Source: Gammaproteobacteria bacterium (GTDB lineage Bacteria > Pseudomonadota > Gammaproteobacteria > Ga0077554 > Ga007554). From it: a stretch of 32,318 nt of DNA. Of this stretch, positions 23,023 to 32,318 are shown in pieces; position 1 is the stretch's first letter; each line of letters begins with the position of its first letter. The stretch spans positions 1 to 32,318 of the forward strand of contig JAKFXX010000020.1 of assembly GCA_021731145.1 (NCBI GenBank). Reading direction: 5' to 3'. The position numbers were made by a program, and so were the translations under genes. The notes under the pieces were generated by a model, which saw only the letters and a program-made list of their open reading frames with translations, had not been told where the DNA came from and made no database searches.

Positions 23023-23070
23023 AGGGTACGGCGTACCATCCGTTTTCATGTGGTACGTGCATTGTACCCT
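23023..23070. repeat. nested inverted repeat between the two dehydrogenase genes
   Basis: An outer pair AGGGTAC / GTACCCT (23023-23029, 23064-23070) encloses an inner pair GTACCA / TGGTAC (23033-23038, 23051-23056). A second hairpin-like element (TCACC-GTGAA-GGTGA) and an 11-bp direct repeat GGTGACAATG(A/T) (23090-23111) follow. It may be a processed RNA element, a terminator-like structure for the upstream gene, or a REP-like repeat. Confidence 0.5.
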
Positions 23071-23144
23071 TCACCGTAATCACCGTGAAGGTGACAATGA
23101 GGTGACAATGTCACGGGTAGGACGCATCCTGTGTTCTGTTTGGG

Positions 23145-24482
23145 TCACGACTGAATGCTTGCGCCGCGACCGATCCCGTAATAAGTGAATCCCTCTTTGG
23201 CCAGCATCTGCGGATCGTAAAGATTGCGGCCATCGAAGATTAGCGGTTGCTTGAGTGCCATTTTGATCTTGTTGAAGTCCGGGCTGCGGAATGACTTCCA
23301 CTCCGTGACCATTACCAGCGCATCGGCGCCTTCAAGTGCGGCGGCGGGGGATGTGCAAAGCACAAGATCAGCGCGTTCGCCATAGATGCGGCGCGCCTCG
23401 TCCATAGCCTCCGGGTCATGAGCCTGTACACGGGCGCCACGCGCCCACAAGGCCTCCATGAGCGTGCGGCTGGAGGCGGCGCGCATATCGTCGGTGTTGG
23501 GCTTGAAGGCCAGCCCCCACAGCGCAAAGGTGCGGCCTTGCAGGTTGCCGTTAAAGTGCTTCTCGATTTTCTGGAACAACACTTCTTTCTGGCGGTGGTT
23601 CACCGCTTCCACGGCGCGCAGCAGTTCGGCCTGATAGCCCGCTTGCGTGGCGGTGCGCTCCAGTGCCTGCACGTCCTTGGGGAAGCACGAGCCGCCATAA
23701 CCGCAGCCGGGATAGATGAAATGGTAGCCGATGCGCGGATCGGAGCCGATGCCGATGCGCACCTGTTCAATATCCGCACCCAGCCGTTCGGCGATATTTG
23801 CCAGTTCGTTCATGAAGCTGATTTTGGTTGCCAGCATGGCATTGGCAGCATACTTGGTCAGCTCCGCCGAGCGGATGTCCATCACCACCAGGCGCTCGTG
23901 GCTGCGATTGAAAGGTGCGTACAGGGCGCGCAACAGTTCCGTGGTGCGAGGATTGTCCGTGCCGATGACGATGCGGTCCGGCTTCATGAAGTCATCCACC
24001 GCCGCGCCTTCCTTCAGGAATTCGGGGTTGGAGACGACATCGAACTCGACGTTTTGGCCGCGCGCCGTCAAGGCGCTTTGGAGGGCGGCGCGCACCCTGT
24101 CCGCCGTCCCGACCGGAACAGTGGATTTGTTTACCACGACCCGGTAGCTATCCATGTGCTCGCCGATGCTTTTGGCGACCGCCAGCACGTATTGCATATC
24201 CGCGGAGCCGTCCTCATCGGGCGGCGTGCCGACGGCAATGAACTGGAACAGGCCGTGCGCCACACCCGCGGCAATATCGGTAGTGAAAGCCAGGCGGCCC
24301 GCCTGGGCGTTACTGTTCACCATGGCTTCCAGTCCAGGCTCGTAAATGGGCAGCTTGCCCTGTTTGAGCATGTCGATCTTGCGTGTGTCGATATCGACAC
24401 ACAACACGTCATTGCCGACATCCGCCAGACAGGCGCCGGTGACAAGGCCAACGTAGCCAGAACCGAAGATAGTGATTTTCAT
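23145..24482 (-). CDS. ugd: UDP-glucose 6-dehydrogenase
   Basis: A 445-residue Ugd. NAD motif [20 protein letters not shown] (7-26), [17 protein letters not shown], the [20 protein letters not shown] segment that holds the catalytic Glu/Lys region, and the nucleophile C266 in [11 protein letters not shown] (260-270). It makes UDP-glucuronate from UDP-glucose with two NAD. It is the first gene of the three-gene sugar-nucleotide set on the minus strand, and is divergent from the EPS sugar-transferase operon across a 360-bp control region. Confidence 0.95.
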   Translation of the reverse strand: MKITIFGSGYVGLVTGACLADVGNDVLCVDIDTRKIDMLKQGKLPIYEPGLEAMVNSNAQAGRLAFTTDIAAGVAHGLFQFIAVGTPPDEDGSADMQYVLAVAKSIGEHMDSYRVVVNKSTVPVGTADRVRAALQSALTARGQNVEFDVVSNPEFLKEGAAVDDFMKPDRIVIGTDNPRTTELLRALYAPFNRSHERLVVMDIRSAELTKYAANAMLATKISFMNELANIAERLGADIEQVRIGIGSDPRIGYHFIYPGCGYGGSCFPKDVQALERTATQAGYQAELLRAVEAVNHRQKEVLFQKIEKHFNGNLQGRTFALWGLAFKPNTDDMRAASSRTLMEALWARGARVQAHDPEAMDEARRIYGERADLVLCTSPAAALEGADALVMVTEWKSFRSPDFNKIKMALKQPLIFDGRNLYDPQMLAKEGFTYYGIGRGASIQS

Positions 24483-24845
24483 GTTATTATGCCGATAGTT
24501 TAGGTTGTCAGGGCGTTACGATACCAAAGTAAAAGGCCGCCGTCATTTGCAAAACAACATCAGGCTTAATCTTACAGGGGGCGTAAGTTTCAGCTTACAA
24601 CCCGGCATCGTAAACACATTATAATCTACGCGGGATTATATACCCTGAAGGGTGCAAGTGGCACGGCACGATGTAAAAAAGCGTGCGCCATGTGCCATCG
24701 AGAGTGAAGTCTAAAAAAGACGTGCATATAGCTCAAGCGATAAGCTTGCTTGAAATGCAGAAACAACCATGGGTGGGTTCTGTCGTGAATTTTTCTTGAA
24801 ATGCCAAGCCCGCTTTTTTGAATAATGGACTAATGCACGGCGTCT
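24483..24845. promoter_or_regulatory. divergent control region between ugd and the EPS operon
   Basis: About 360 bases with no gene. A plausible plus-strand promoter is TTACAA (24595) and TATAAT (24620) with a long 19-base spacer. A large inverted repeat (TGGCACGGCACG / CGTGCGCCATGTGCCA) lies at about 24659-24700. CTTGAAATGC occurs twice (about 24749 and 24796). I searched by eye for a -24/-12 sigma-54 promoter, expected if PrsR regulates this operon, and found a TGGCAC without a matching -12 element. Confidence 0.4.
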
Positions 24846-24897
24846 ATGGTCAGATTATTTAGGCATTACGTGCCCCATACATTTCCTGCTGCTGGGG

Positions 24898-26241
24898 GTG
24901 ACCGAGGCCGCAATCCTGATGTTGTCGATTTACCTCGGCGCATCATTGCGTTCGGTCGTCGATGACGGGGCGCTTGGCGACATGCAACCGCTCATGCCCA
25001 AGGCGCTGCTGTTTGCCTTCGTGATGGTGAGCGTGATGACCGCAGTGGGCCTGTATAAGGCCAATCTCCGTGAAGGCATGGTGGGGATGCTGCTGCGGAT
25101 CGGCATCAGCATCCTGCTTGGCGTGGGGCTGATGAGCCTGATTTTCTATGTCTTTCCCTCACTGTTCCTGGGGCGCGGCGCGTTCGGCCTGTCGTTTGCC
25201 GTTGCGTTAACGGGTATCATCCTCGCCCGCATAACGTTTTTTAAAATTGTTGACCAGGATGCGCTGCAACGGCGCATTTTGGTGCTGGGTTCTGGCAAGC
25301 GTGCAGGACAAATCTCCCAGCAATTGCGCAGAAAGGTAGACCGGCGAGGATTCGCGATCATGGGTTATGTGCATATCGCGGGTGAACACAGCGCGATCGA
25401 TGCGCAACATGTGCTGCACCTCGACGTGCCGCTGCTGGAGTTTTGCGACCAGCATCAGATCGACGAAATCGTTGTCGCCGTCGAGGACCGGCGCAAGGGA
25501 TTTCCGGTGCATGAACTTCTGGATTGCAAGATGAGCGGCATCGAGGTTGTCGATATGCTGACCTTCTTCGAGCGCCAGTCGGGTAAGATCCGCCTGGATC
25601 TTCTGCACCCGAGCTGGCTGATCTTTTCCGATGGCTTCCTCACCAATTCTTTCCGAGAGTTAAACAAGCGGTTTTTTGACATAACAGCCAGCGTGCTGAT
25701 CCTGGTGTTGACATGGCCCATCATGATTCTGGCTGCCATTGCGATTTTGATGGAAAGCCGCGGCTGCGGGCCGGTTTTTTATCGTCAGGTGCGGGTGGGT
25801 CAGAACTGGGAATTGATCGAGGTTCTGAAGTTCCGCAGCATGTGCGTGGATGCGGAGAAGGGCGGTCCGCAATGGGCGGGCAAGAATGACAGCCGGATCA
25901 CGCGCGTTGGCGCTTTTATACGCAAGACACGCATCGACGAGCTGCCGCAATTGCTGGGTGTGCTGAAGGGTGATATGAGCTTCGTCGGCCCCCGTCCGGA
26001 GCGCCCGGTATTTGTCGAACAACTGTCCCAGTCGATTCCCTATTACGCCGAGCGCCATCGTGTCAAACCGGGCATCACCGGCTGGGCTCAGATCCGTTAT
26101 GCTTACGGCTCTTCAGAAGAAGACGCCATTGAAAAACTGCAATATGATTTGTACTACGTAAAAAATCACAGCCTGTTTCTGGATCTGATGATCCTGTTCC
26201 AGACTGTCGAGGTCATTCTCTGGGGCAGGGGCGCCCGTTAG
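24898..26241 (+). CDS. epsB: EpsB-type sugar transferase (PEP-CTERM/exosortase EPS)
   Basis: A 447-residue reading from GTG 24898. The N-terminal half has four or five membrane segments and a CoA-binding-like fold. The C-terminal half is the bacterial sugar-transferase domain: NKRFFDITASVLILVLTWPI, PVFYRQVRVGQNWELIEVLK, FRSM, TRVGAFIRKTRIDELPQLL, DMSFVGPRPERP and PGITGWAQI. It transfers a sugar phosphate to undecaprenyl phosphate, the first step of EPS repeat assembly. The family begins earlier, as MVRLFRHYVPHTF-LLLG. That stretch is present from ATG 24846 but in another frame: an extra base between 24861 and 24897 separates it. A 13-bp gap connects it to prsK. Confidence 0.88.
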   Translation: MTEAAILMLSIYLGASLRSVVDDGALGDMQPLMPKALLFAFVMVSVMTAVGLYKANLREGMVGMLLRIGISILLGVGLMSLIFYVFPSLFLGRGAFGLSFAVALTGIILARITFFKIVDQDALQRRILVLGSGKRAGQISQQLRRKVDRRGFAIMGYVHIAGEHSAIDAQHVLHLDVPLLEFCDQHQIDEIVVAVEDRRKGFPVHELLDCKMSGIEVVDMLTFFERQSGKIRLDLLHPSWLIFSDGFLTNSFRELNKRFFDITASVLILVLTWPIMILAAIAILMESRGCGPVFYRQVRVGQNWELIEVLKFRSMCVDAEKGGPQWAGKNDSRITRVGAFIRKTRIDELPQLLGVLKGDMSFVGPRPERPVFVEQLSQSIPYYAERHRVKPGITGWAQIRYAYGSSEEDAIEKLQYDLYYVKNHSLFLDLMILFQTVEVILWGRGAR

Positions 26242-26254
26242 CGGAGTATCCACA

Positions 26255-28387
26255 ATGCTCAACATTGGCGTGCTCAGCTACACTGCCGCCGCACTGATGT
26301 TTCTGGTGCTGTCGCTATTGCTGCTGACCAGTTGGCGCGGCCGGTTGCAAGGCGCCTTGCTGGTCTTTGCATCTTTGTCTACAGTGGCATGGGCGGCCAT
26401 GGCGGCCTATCACGCCGCTCTGGATTACCCGCCCTCCCTGACGCTTCCGGCAGCGGAGATAGCGCGCAATGCCGTCTGGCTTGCATTCCTGGTCAGGTTA
26501 CTACATCCCGCACAGCAGGCCGGTCCGATGTCCTTGCGGCTGCGCTGGCTTGCGGCAGGGCTGGCGGGGCTGTGCCTGGCGCTCCTGTCGATAGACATCT
26601 ACCCGCCCTTGACCGGTATTGACAGCGACGTGGATCTGCGCATGTTCGGCCACGTCTTGCTGGCCGTGGCTGGGCTGGGATTGGTCGAACAGGTGCTCCG
26701 CAACACACCCACTGAACAGCGCTGGGCCATCAAGTTTCTCTGTCTGGGCGTTGGCGGTATGTTTGCCTATGATTTTTTTCTGTACTCGGACGCGCTGCTT
26801 TTCAGGCATATCGACGCGCACCTGTGGGATGCACGGGGCATGATTACGGCACTGGCCGTGCCGCTGATCGCTGTCTCGGCGGCGCGCAATCCGCAGTGGT
26901 CGCTGGAAGTGACCGTCTCGCGCGGGTTCGTCTTCCATACTGCCGCGCTGATGGGGGCGGGGATCTATCTGCTGGTCATGGCGGCCGCCGGCTATTACAT
27001 CCGCATCTATGGCGGAAACTGGGGCGTGGTGGGGCAGGCGATTTTTCTGTTTGGCTCCGCCGTGGTGTTGCTGGCGATAGTCTCTTCCGGCCAGGTGCGC
27101 GCCCGCTGGAAGGTGCTTCTCAATAAGCATTTTTTCAGCCACAAATACGATTACCGTGAGGAATGGCTACGGTTTATCCGCACATTATCCAATGGTGAGC
27201 CAGGCCAACAGCAGTCTGCAGCCACCCAGGAACGCGCTATCCAGGCGCTGGCACAAATAGTCGATAGCCCAGCGGGCATGCTGTGGTGGCGAAGCAAGAC
27301 CGCTGGTGACACCGCAACTCACTTTACACCCTCGGCACGCTGGAACATGCCTGCAAGCGCAGGTGCCAGCGAGCCCGTGGAGGGTGTGCTGGCGCGCTTC
27401 CTGGAAGAGCGCCAGTGGATCATTGATCTCGGCGAATATGCACATCGCCCCGAATCCCACGAGGGACTGGTGATACCCCAATGGTTGCGTGATTTGCCGC
27501 AATGCTGGCTGGTAGTGCCACTGATTCTGGATCAACAATTAGTGGGTTTCATGATTCTCGCGCAGCCGCGCGCCGCGCGGCAGATCAACTGGGAAGACCG
27601 CGACCTGCTCAAGACCGCGGGCTATCAGGCAGCCAGTTTTCTGGCTCAACTGGAATCCGCCCAGCGCCTTTCGGAGGCGCGCCAGTTTGAGGCCTTCAAC
27701 CGGCTTTCCGCGTTTGTAGTGCATGACCTCAAGAACCTGGTGGCACAGCTTTCACTGGTGGTGTCGAATGCGCAAAAACATAAACACAATCCGGCATTCA
27801 TGGAGGATGCGATAAATACCGTGGAACATGCGGCGGCAAAAATGAATCGTATGCTTGCCCAGTTGCGCGCAGGAAATCTCCAGGCGCATACTGCCATCAA
27901 GTTTGACCTTGACACGCTATTGCGCGAAGTCATTGAGGCGCGGGCACACTCCAAGCCATCGCCATCGCTGGAAATAGCCGAAGCGGGCCTGCGCGTACAG
28001 GCGGATCGCGATCGTCTCGCCGCCGTTTTCGGTCATATTATCCAGAATGCACAGGAAGCAACCCCCGCAGATGGGCATGTGCGGGTACGGCTGAAACGTG
28101 AGGGCGCCCAGGCTATCCTGGAAGTGGAGGACAGCGGCCATGGCATGGACGCCGAGTTCATCCGCAAGCGCCTCTTTCAGCCGTTTGAAACCACCAAAGG
28201 CAATATGGGCATGGGTATTGGTGTCTATCAGAGCCGCGAACTGGTGCGTGAATTAGGTGGTGATATCGAGGTTGCCAGTCAGCCGGGCGAGGGCAGCCGG
28301 TTTCGTATTCTGCTCCCGTTGCTGTTTTTCCGGCAGGAAGATGCGCAATTCGAAGAAAAAAGCCGTACAAGGGAGGGTATGAGATGA
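26255..28387 (+). CDS. prsK: PrsK, membrane histidine kinase of PEP-CTERM EPS loci
   Basis: A 710-residue sensor kinase. An N-terminal domain with about eight membrane helices (first: VLSYTAAALMFLVLSLLLLT) is followed by a GAF-like region, the phosphoacceptor box FVVHDLKNLVAQL (H490), and an ATPase domain with N box IIQNAQEA, G1 EDSGHGMD and G2 GMGIGVYQS. This organisation is that of PrsK, which signals to PrsR in species with exosortase and PEP-CTERM proteins. Its stop overlaps the prsR start (ATGA). No external ligand is known. Confidence 0.92.
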   Translation: MLNIGVLSYTAAALMFLVLSLLLLTSWRGRLQGALLVFASLSTVAWAAMAAYHAALDYPPSLTLPAAEIARNAVWLAFLVRLLHPAQQAGPMSLRLRWLAAGLAGLCLALLSIDIYPPLTGIDSDVDLRMFGHVLLAVAGLGLVEQVLRNTPTEQRWAIKFLCLGVGGMFAYDFFLYSDALLFRHIDAHLWDARGMITALAVPLIAVSAARNPQWSLEVTVSRGFVFHTAALMGAGIYLLVMAAAGYYIRIYGGNWGVVGQAIFLFGSAVVLLAIVSSGQVRARWKVLLNKHFFSHKYDYREEWLRFIRTLSNGEPGQQQSAATQERAIQALAQIVDSPAGMLWWRSKTAGDTATHFTPSARWNMPASAGASEPVEGVLARFLEERQWIIDLGEYAHRPESHEGLVIPQWLRDLPQCWLVVPLILDQQLVGFMILAQPRAARQINWEDRDLLKTAGYQAASFLAQLESAQRLSEARQFEAFNRLSAFVVHDLKNLVAQLSLVVSNAQKHKHNPAFMEDAINTVEHAAAKMNRMLAQLRAGNLQAHTAIKFDLDTLLREVIEARAHSKPSPSLEIAEAGLRVQADRDRLAAVFGHIIQNAQEATPADGHVRVRLKREGAQAILEVEDSGHGMDAEFIRKRLFQPFETTKGNMGMGIGVYQSRELVRELGGDIEVASQPGEGSRFRILLPLLFFRQEDAQFEEKSRTREGMR

Positions 28388-29759
28388 GTCCGTCAAGCAA
28401 GACATTATTAATAGTCGAGGATGATCCAGGCTTGCAAAGCCAGTTGCGCTGGTGTTTCGATAATTTCGAAGTGGTGACCGCAGGCGATCGCGAGAACGCC
28501 CTGGCTCAGGTGCGCCACCATGAGCCGGCAGTGGTGACCCTGGATTTAGGGTTACCCCCCGACCCGGGCGGCGCCAGCGAAGGGCTGGCGGCGCTCAGGG
28601 ATATCCTTGTCATCGCGCCCGGCACCAAGGTGATTATGGTCACCGGCAATGATGACCGTGAAAACGCCGTGCGGGCGATAGGGTTGGGTGCTTATGATTT
28701 TTATCAAAAACCCATTGATCCAGAGATTCTCTCGCTGATTGTAAACCGCGCCTTTTCCTTGCACAGTCTGGAGGAGGAAAACCGCCAGTTGGTTGCTGCG
28801 CAGCAACAGAAAAACTCACCATTGCAAGGCATCCTCGCCTCCAGTCCCCAGATGCTCAAGGCGTGCAGCACCGTGGAAAAGGTCGCGCCCACCAATGTTA
28901 CTGTGCTGATACTGGGGGAAAGCGGCACCGGCAAGGAGCTGCTTGCCCGTGCCCTGCATGAACTCAGCCCCCGCGCTACGCAACGCTTTGTAGCCATCAA
29001 CTGTGCCGCAATACCCGAAGCCCTGCTGGAAAGCGAGCTGTTTGGTTACGAAAAAGGCGCATTCACCGGCGCCGCAAAACAAGTAAAAGGGAAGGTCGAG
29101 TATGCCGAAGGAGGAACGCTGTTCCTCGATGAGGTGGGTGATTTGCCCATGTCGTTACAGGCAAAACTGCTGCGCTTTTTGCAGGAGCGGGTGATTGAAC
29201 GGATCGGCGGGCGTGGAGAAATTGCAGTGGATGTGCGCGTGGTATGCGCTACGCACCAGAACGTTCCGGCGCTGGTGCGCGCGGGGAAATTCCGCGAGGA
29301 CTTGTATTACCGGATCAGTGAATTGACCATTACCATCCCCCCCTCAGAGAACGGGAGGGCGATGCCGTGCTGCTGGCGCATGCCTTTGTGGATAAATTCA
29401 GCCGCCAGCAGGGAAAGCCGCGGCGCACTTTGAGCAAAGAAGCGCTGGCAGCAGTCGAGGTCCACCCTTGGCCCGGCAACATCCGGGAATTGGAAAACCG
29501 CATCAAGCGCGCGGTGATTATGAGTGAAGGCCTTCAGATCGGAGTGGAAGATCTTGAGCTGGCGCCCAGCCTCGTCTCGAAAAATGAGGAGCCGATCACA
29601 CTCAATTTGCGCGAGGTGCGCGACAACGCGGAGCGCCAGGCATTGCAGCGGGCGCTGCGCTGGTTTGATGGGAATGTCTCGCATGCCGCAGAAGTGCTCG
29701 GCGTCAGCCGACCGACCTTGTATGACTTGATGAATAAATACCAGATAAAACTAAAGTAG
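28384..29759 (+). pseudogene. prsR: PrsR sigma-54 response regulator with a one-base frame break
   Basis: A receiver domain (phospho-Asp D54 in VTLDLGLPPD) is followed by the AAA+ sigma-54 activator domain with GESGTGKELLARALHELS, ELFGYEKGAFTGAAK (GAFTGA contacts sigma-54) and LFLDEVGDLP. At 29337-29343 a run of seven C replaces the eight needed to read IPPLREREGDAV; the given frame ends at 29433 with an unrelated tail. In the other frame the protein continues AHAFVDKFSRQQGKPRRTL, with the Fis-type HTH near the end (NVSHAAEVLGVSRPTLYDLM), to 29759. Repaired, it is about 458 residues, normal for PrsR. As written, it would lack the C-terminal part of AAA+ and the DNA-binding domain. A sequencing error at the C run is likely; phase variation is a less likely alternative. 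Confidence 0.88.
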
Positions 29760-30019
29760 TTGCAGGTCGGATCGAGCGAAGTGGATCCGGCATCACAGTC
29801 AAATGTAGGGTGGGTTAGCGTTTTTTGCGTAACCCACCAAGCGTTGCGTAGCAACACGACGCATTATTTGCGGGCTGGAGTAATGAGAAGTAGCCGTAGG
29901 GCGCGCCGTGCGCACCTTACATTTGAGTCGGGCGGGAAACAGTATGCTTATTAATAGCATTGCCCCGACGTTGGCTTAAGTTCAGTGCCATTCGAGTTAC
30001 CATAACAGAGATTAAGGCC
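29760..30019. repeat. intergenic region with REP-like hairpins
   Basis: A 9-bp stem GGTGGGTTA / TAACCCACC (29809-29817, 29830-29838) and a second hairpin GTTGC-GTA-GCAAC (29843-29855) form a repeat of the type scattered in many proteobacterial genomes (GTAGGGTGGGTTAGC...). The 90 bases before prsT should hold its promoter. I see no certain hexamers and no good -24/-12 element. Confidence 0.6.
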
Positions 30020-32318
30020 ATGAAAAAGCACAACAGAAAACGGAAAAGCGCGATTGTTTTGGGGCTGGCATTGATCGCGGCGGGGAATAACCTGGCATTT
30101 GCCGACGATAGCAAAAAACTGATTGGAGAAGCCCAAAGCTATCTGCAAAAAGGCGACACCAAGGCCGCGGTTATCCAGCTCAAAAATGCCCTTCAGGAAA
30201 ACCCTGACAATAAAGAAGCACGTTTCATGCTGGGCGAGGTTTACCTGAAACAGGGTGATGGCGCCTCCGCCGCGAAGGAGCTGAAACGCGCCAAAGACCT
30301 CGGCGTGGCGGAGGATAAGGTTCTCATCCCGCTGGGCAAGTCCTACCTGCTGCAGGGGCGCTACGAAGCGGTTCTGGATGAAATCAGACCACCTGCCGGA
30401 GCCTCGGCGGATCTCAAGGCCGGCATTGCAACCCTCCAGGGACATGCCCAGCTCGCCTTGGGCAAGGCGGTGCAAGGCAAGGAAAAGTACAATGAAGCAC
30501 TGCAAAATCACGCCGATTTCCCAGACGCTCTGCTAGGGCTGGCCCGCATTGCTGCCGTGGACAAAGATACGGCAGGTGCTGCAAGTCTTGTAGATCGGGC
30601 ACTCAAGGCCGATCCGCAAAACATCGACGCCTGGCTGATGAAGGGCGATCTGCAAAGAATCACTGGCCGCCATGCCGAATCCTTGCAAAGCTTTCAGAAG
30701 GTGCTACAGCTTGATTCGAATAATCTTCCCGCCTACCTGGGCCGCGCCATTGAACAAATCGCACTGGGCAAGCCCAATGAAGCGAAGAAGGATATCGACA
30801 CGGTACGCAAACGTGCGCCCAATCATCCGCTCGCCAATTATATGGCCGCAGCCATGGCATTTCAGGAAAAGAACCTCACCGCCGCCCAGGATTATTTGCA
30901 ACAGGTGCTGAAGATAGCGCCGGGGCATCTGCCCAGCCTGCTGCTCATGGGTAACATCCACTACGCCCAGAACCAGTTCGAGCAGGCAGAGGATGAGTTG
31001 TCGCGCTATGTGAAAGCACTGCCAGGCAATGTTGCCGCCCGCAAACTGCTCGCAGCCACCCTGATGAAGCTCAAGCGCCCGCAGGATGCAGTCAAGGCAC
31101 TCGAACCTGCGATCAAGGACAATGCCAAAGATCCGCAATTACTGGCCCTGCTCGGCAGCGCCTATTCACAGGGCGGCGATCTGAACAAAGGCACCGATTA
31201 TCTCGAACAGGCCGCCAAGCTCGCGCCCAATGCCGCAGTGATACGCACCCAATTGGCTGTAGGGCACCTCGCGGCGGGTGAGACCGAACTGGCCGTCAAG
31301 GAGCTGGAATCCATCGTCGACCTGGGCAAGGAACCCATGCAGGCGGATGTCCTGCTCGTGCTCGCGCATCTCCAGAAAAAGAACTTCGACAAGGCCCTCG
31401 CCGCCGCCCAGAACATGGTCAGGAAAGACGTCAATAACCCCGTACCCTATAACCTGATGGGCGCGGCGTATCTGGGCAAAAAGGACCTTGCCACGGCACG
31501 CAAGCAGTTCGAGCAGGCCATAAAGATTCAGCCAAAATTCAGTCCGGCCCAAATGAATCTGGCGCAGATCGACCTGCAACAGGGCAAGCCCCAGCAGGCT
31601 GAGCAGCGCTATAAGGAAATCCTCAAAAATGACGACAAAAATGTCGGCGCCATGGTGGCGCTGGCTGGCCTGTCGGCGCGCGCGGGCAAAGAGAAAGAGG
31701 CGTTTGCCTGGCTGGAAAAAGCCAGGGAAAAAAACCCCAAGGCATTGGAGCCTGCCCTGCTGCTGATCAATGCCTATCTACAACAGAACCAACCCCTCAA
31801 GGCCCTGAGCATCGCGCGCGATATCCAGGACGAGCACGCCGACAATCCAGTCGCTCTGCAAGCCTTGGCGCAGGCGCAACTGGCAGCGGGCGAAACCAGC
31901 AGCGCCTTGTCCAGTTACCGCAAGCTCACCGAGAAGCTGCCCAAATCACCCCAGGCCCAGTATCTGCTCGCGCAGGCCCAGATGAAGTCGAAAGACTCCA
32001 AAGCCGCCGCCGCCAGCCTGAACAAGGCTCTCAAAGTGGATCCCAACTTCCTGCCCGCCTCGATCGCCCTGGCTGAATTGGAGCTCCAGGATAATCGTCC
32101 TAAAGAAGCCCTGAGCATCGCCCGGCAGATCCAGAAACAACAGGACAAATCCCCGGCAGGGTACGAGTTGGAAGGCAACATCCACATGCGCACCCGTGCC
32201 TATGCCGATGCCGCCAAGGCCTATGCCGCCGCCTATCAGCGCGGCAAGAGTGGAGGGATGGCGGTGAAGCTGTCCGGCGCCCGCAAGCAGGCAGGCGACG
32301 CCGCCGGAGCCTATCAGG
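30020..32318 (+). CDS. prsT: PrsT-type TPR protein of PEP-CTERM EPS loci (partial)
   Basis: The open frame runs from ATG 30020 (AAGG five bases upstream) to the window end, 766 residues, 3'-incomplete; the family is about 900 residues. After a signal peptide (KSAIVLGLALIAAGNNLAFA) come many tetratricopeptide repeats, e.g. YLQKGDTKAAVIQLKNALQE and AAYLGKKDLATARKQFEQAI. It should be a periplasmic scaffold for EPS assembly or export. The family is described as a lipoprotein, but the signal region has no cysteine; the site AFA-DD suggests signal peptidase I cleavage instead. It follows prsR after 260 bases, probably with its own promoter. Confidence 0.9.
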   Translation, partial: MKKHNRKRKSAIVLGLALIAAGNNLAFADDSKKLIGEAQSYLQKGDTKAAVIQLKNALQENPDNKEARFMLGEVYLKQGDGASAAKELKRAKDLGVAEDKVLIPLGKSYLLQGRYEAVLDEIRPPAGASADLKAGIATLQGHAQLALGKAVQGKEKYNEALQNHADFPDALLGLARIAAVDKDTAGAASLVDRALKADPQNIDAWLMKGDLQRITGRHAESLQSFQKVLQLDSNNLPAYLGRAIEQIALGKPNEAKKDIDTVRKRAPNHPLANYMAAAMAFQEKNLTAAQDYLQQVLKIAPGHLPSLLLMGNIHYAQNQFEQAEDELSRYVKALPGNVAARKLLAATLMKLKRPQDAVKALEPAIKDNAKDPQLLALLGSAYSQGGDLNKGTDYLEQAAKLAPNAAVIRTQLAVGHLAAGETELAVKELESIVDLGKEPMQADVLLVLAHLQKKNFDKALAAAQNMVRKDVNNPVPYNLMGAAYLGKKDLATARKQFEQAIKIQPKFSPAQMNLAQIDLQQGKPQQAEQRYKEILKNDDKNVGAMVALAGLSARAGKEKEAFAWLEKAREKNPKALEPALLLINAYLQQNQPLKALSIARDIQDEHADNPVALQALAQAQLAAGETSSALSSYRKLTEKLPKSPQAQYLLAQAQMKSKDSKAAAASLNKALKVDPNFLPASIALAELELQDNRPKEALSIARQIQKQQDKSPAGYELEGNIHMRTRAYADAAKAYAAAYQRGKSGGMAVKLSGARKQAGDAAGAYQ

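Noticed and set aside
29367-29759. Separate small HTH gene after prsR
   Set aside because: It is the C-terminal part of PrsR in the shifted frame, continuous with the AAA+ domain once one C is added.
29930-30019. Sigma-54 promoter before prsT (TTGGC...GTGCC)
   Set aside because: The spacing between the GG and GC elements is too long for a -24/-12 promoter.

Overview
The window looks like a GC-rich beta- or gammaproteobacterial chromosome. The support is an smpB–ssrA pair whose tmRNA tag reads ANDDNYALAA, together with a PEP-CTERM/exosortase-type exopolysaccharide (EPS) locus (sugar transferase, PrsK, PrsR, PrsT). I would not name a genus.

Layout. (1) Positions 1-720 hold the edge of a possible transposase-like gene and a type I restriction remnant (excisionase-type HTH gene plus a truncated hsdR start). 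(2) About 880-19,670 is an accessory island built against the 3' end of ssrA. Its left part has a hipBA toxin-antitoxin operon with three palindromic operators, a decayed phage/plasmid-type gene, a ribbon-helix-helix regulator gene and a large restriction/defence operon: hsdR-fic-hsdS-DUF559-prrC-rhuM-hsdM (3592-12,674). That operon stops exactly at a truncated P4-type integrase. The right part (13,020-19,670) is a second, smaller integrative element: small genes, primase/helicase, AlpA-type regulator, an unknown gene, a RelE/HigB-like toxin with HigA-like antitoxin, and a full integrase beside ssrA. (3) 19,671-20,598 is ssrA (tmRNA) and smpB. (4) 20,647-24,482 (minus) has three nucleotide-sugar genes: UDP-glucuronate 4-epimerase, a TviB-type UDP-HexNAc dehydrogenase and UDP-glucose dehydrogenase. 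(5) 24,846 to the end (plus) has an EpsB-type sugar transferase, the PrsK histidine kinase, the PrsR sigma-54 activator and the TPR protein PrsT (cut by the window edge).

How the genes work together. The hsd operon encodes all three type I restriction-modification (RM) subunits. Interleaved with them are a Fic protein carrying its own C-terminal inhibitory motif, a PrrC-type anticodon nuclease with its R-E-H triad, a DUF559 nuclease-like protein on a repeat cassette, and RhuM. PrrC is known elsewhere as a second line of defence held silent by a type I RM complex, so this is plausibly a layered anti-phage system. The Fic insertion and the R-S-M order are unusual. The EPS block would supply UDP-sugars and the first glycosyl-phosphate transferase, under PrsK/PrsR control.

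Frames are broken in several genes, often in or near short homopolymers (about 13,630, 15,986, 24,860-24,897 and 29,337-29,343), with a probable deletion at about 14,245. The hsd operon is intact throughout. Sequencing error and real decay cannot be separated from this sequence alone.
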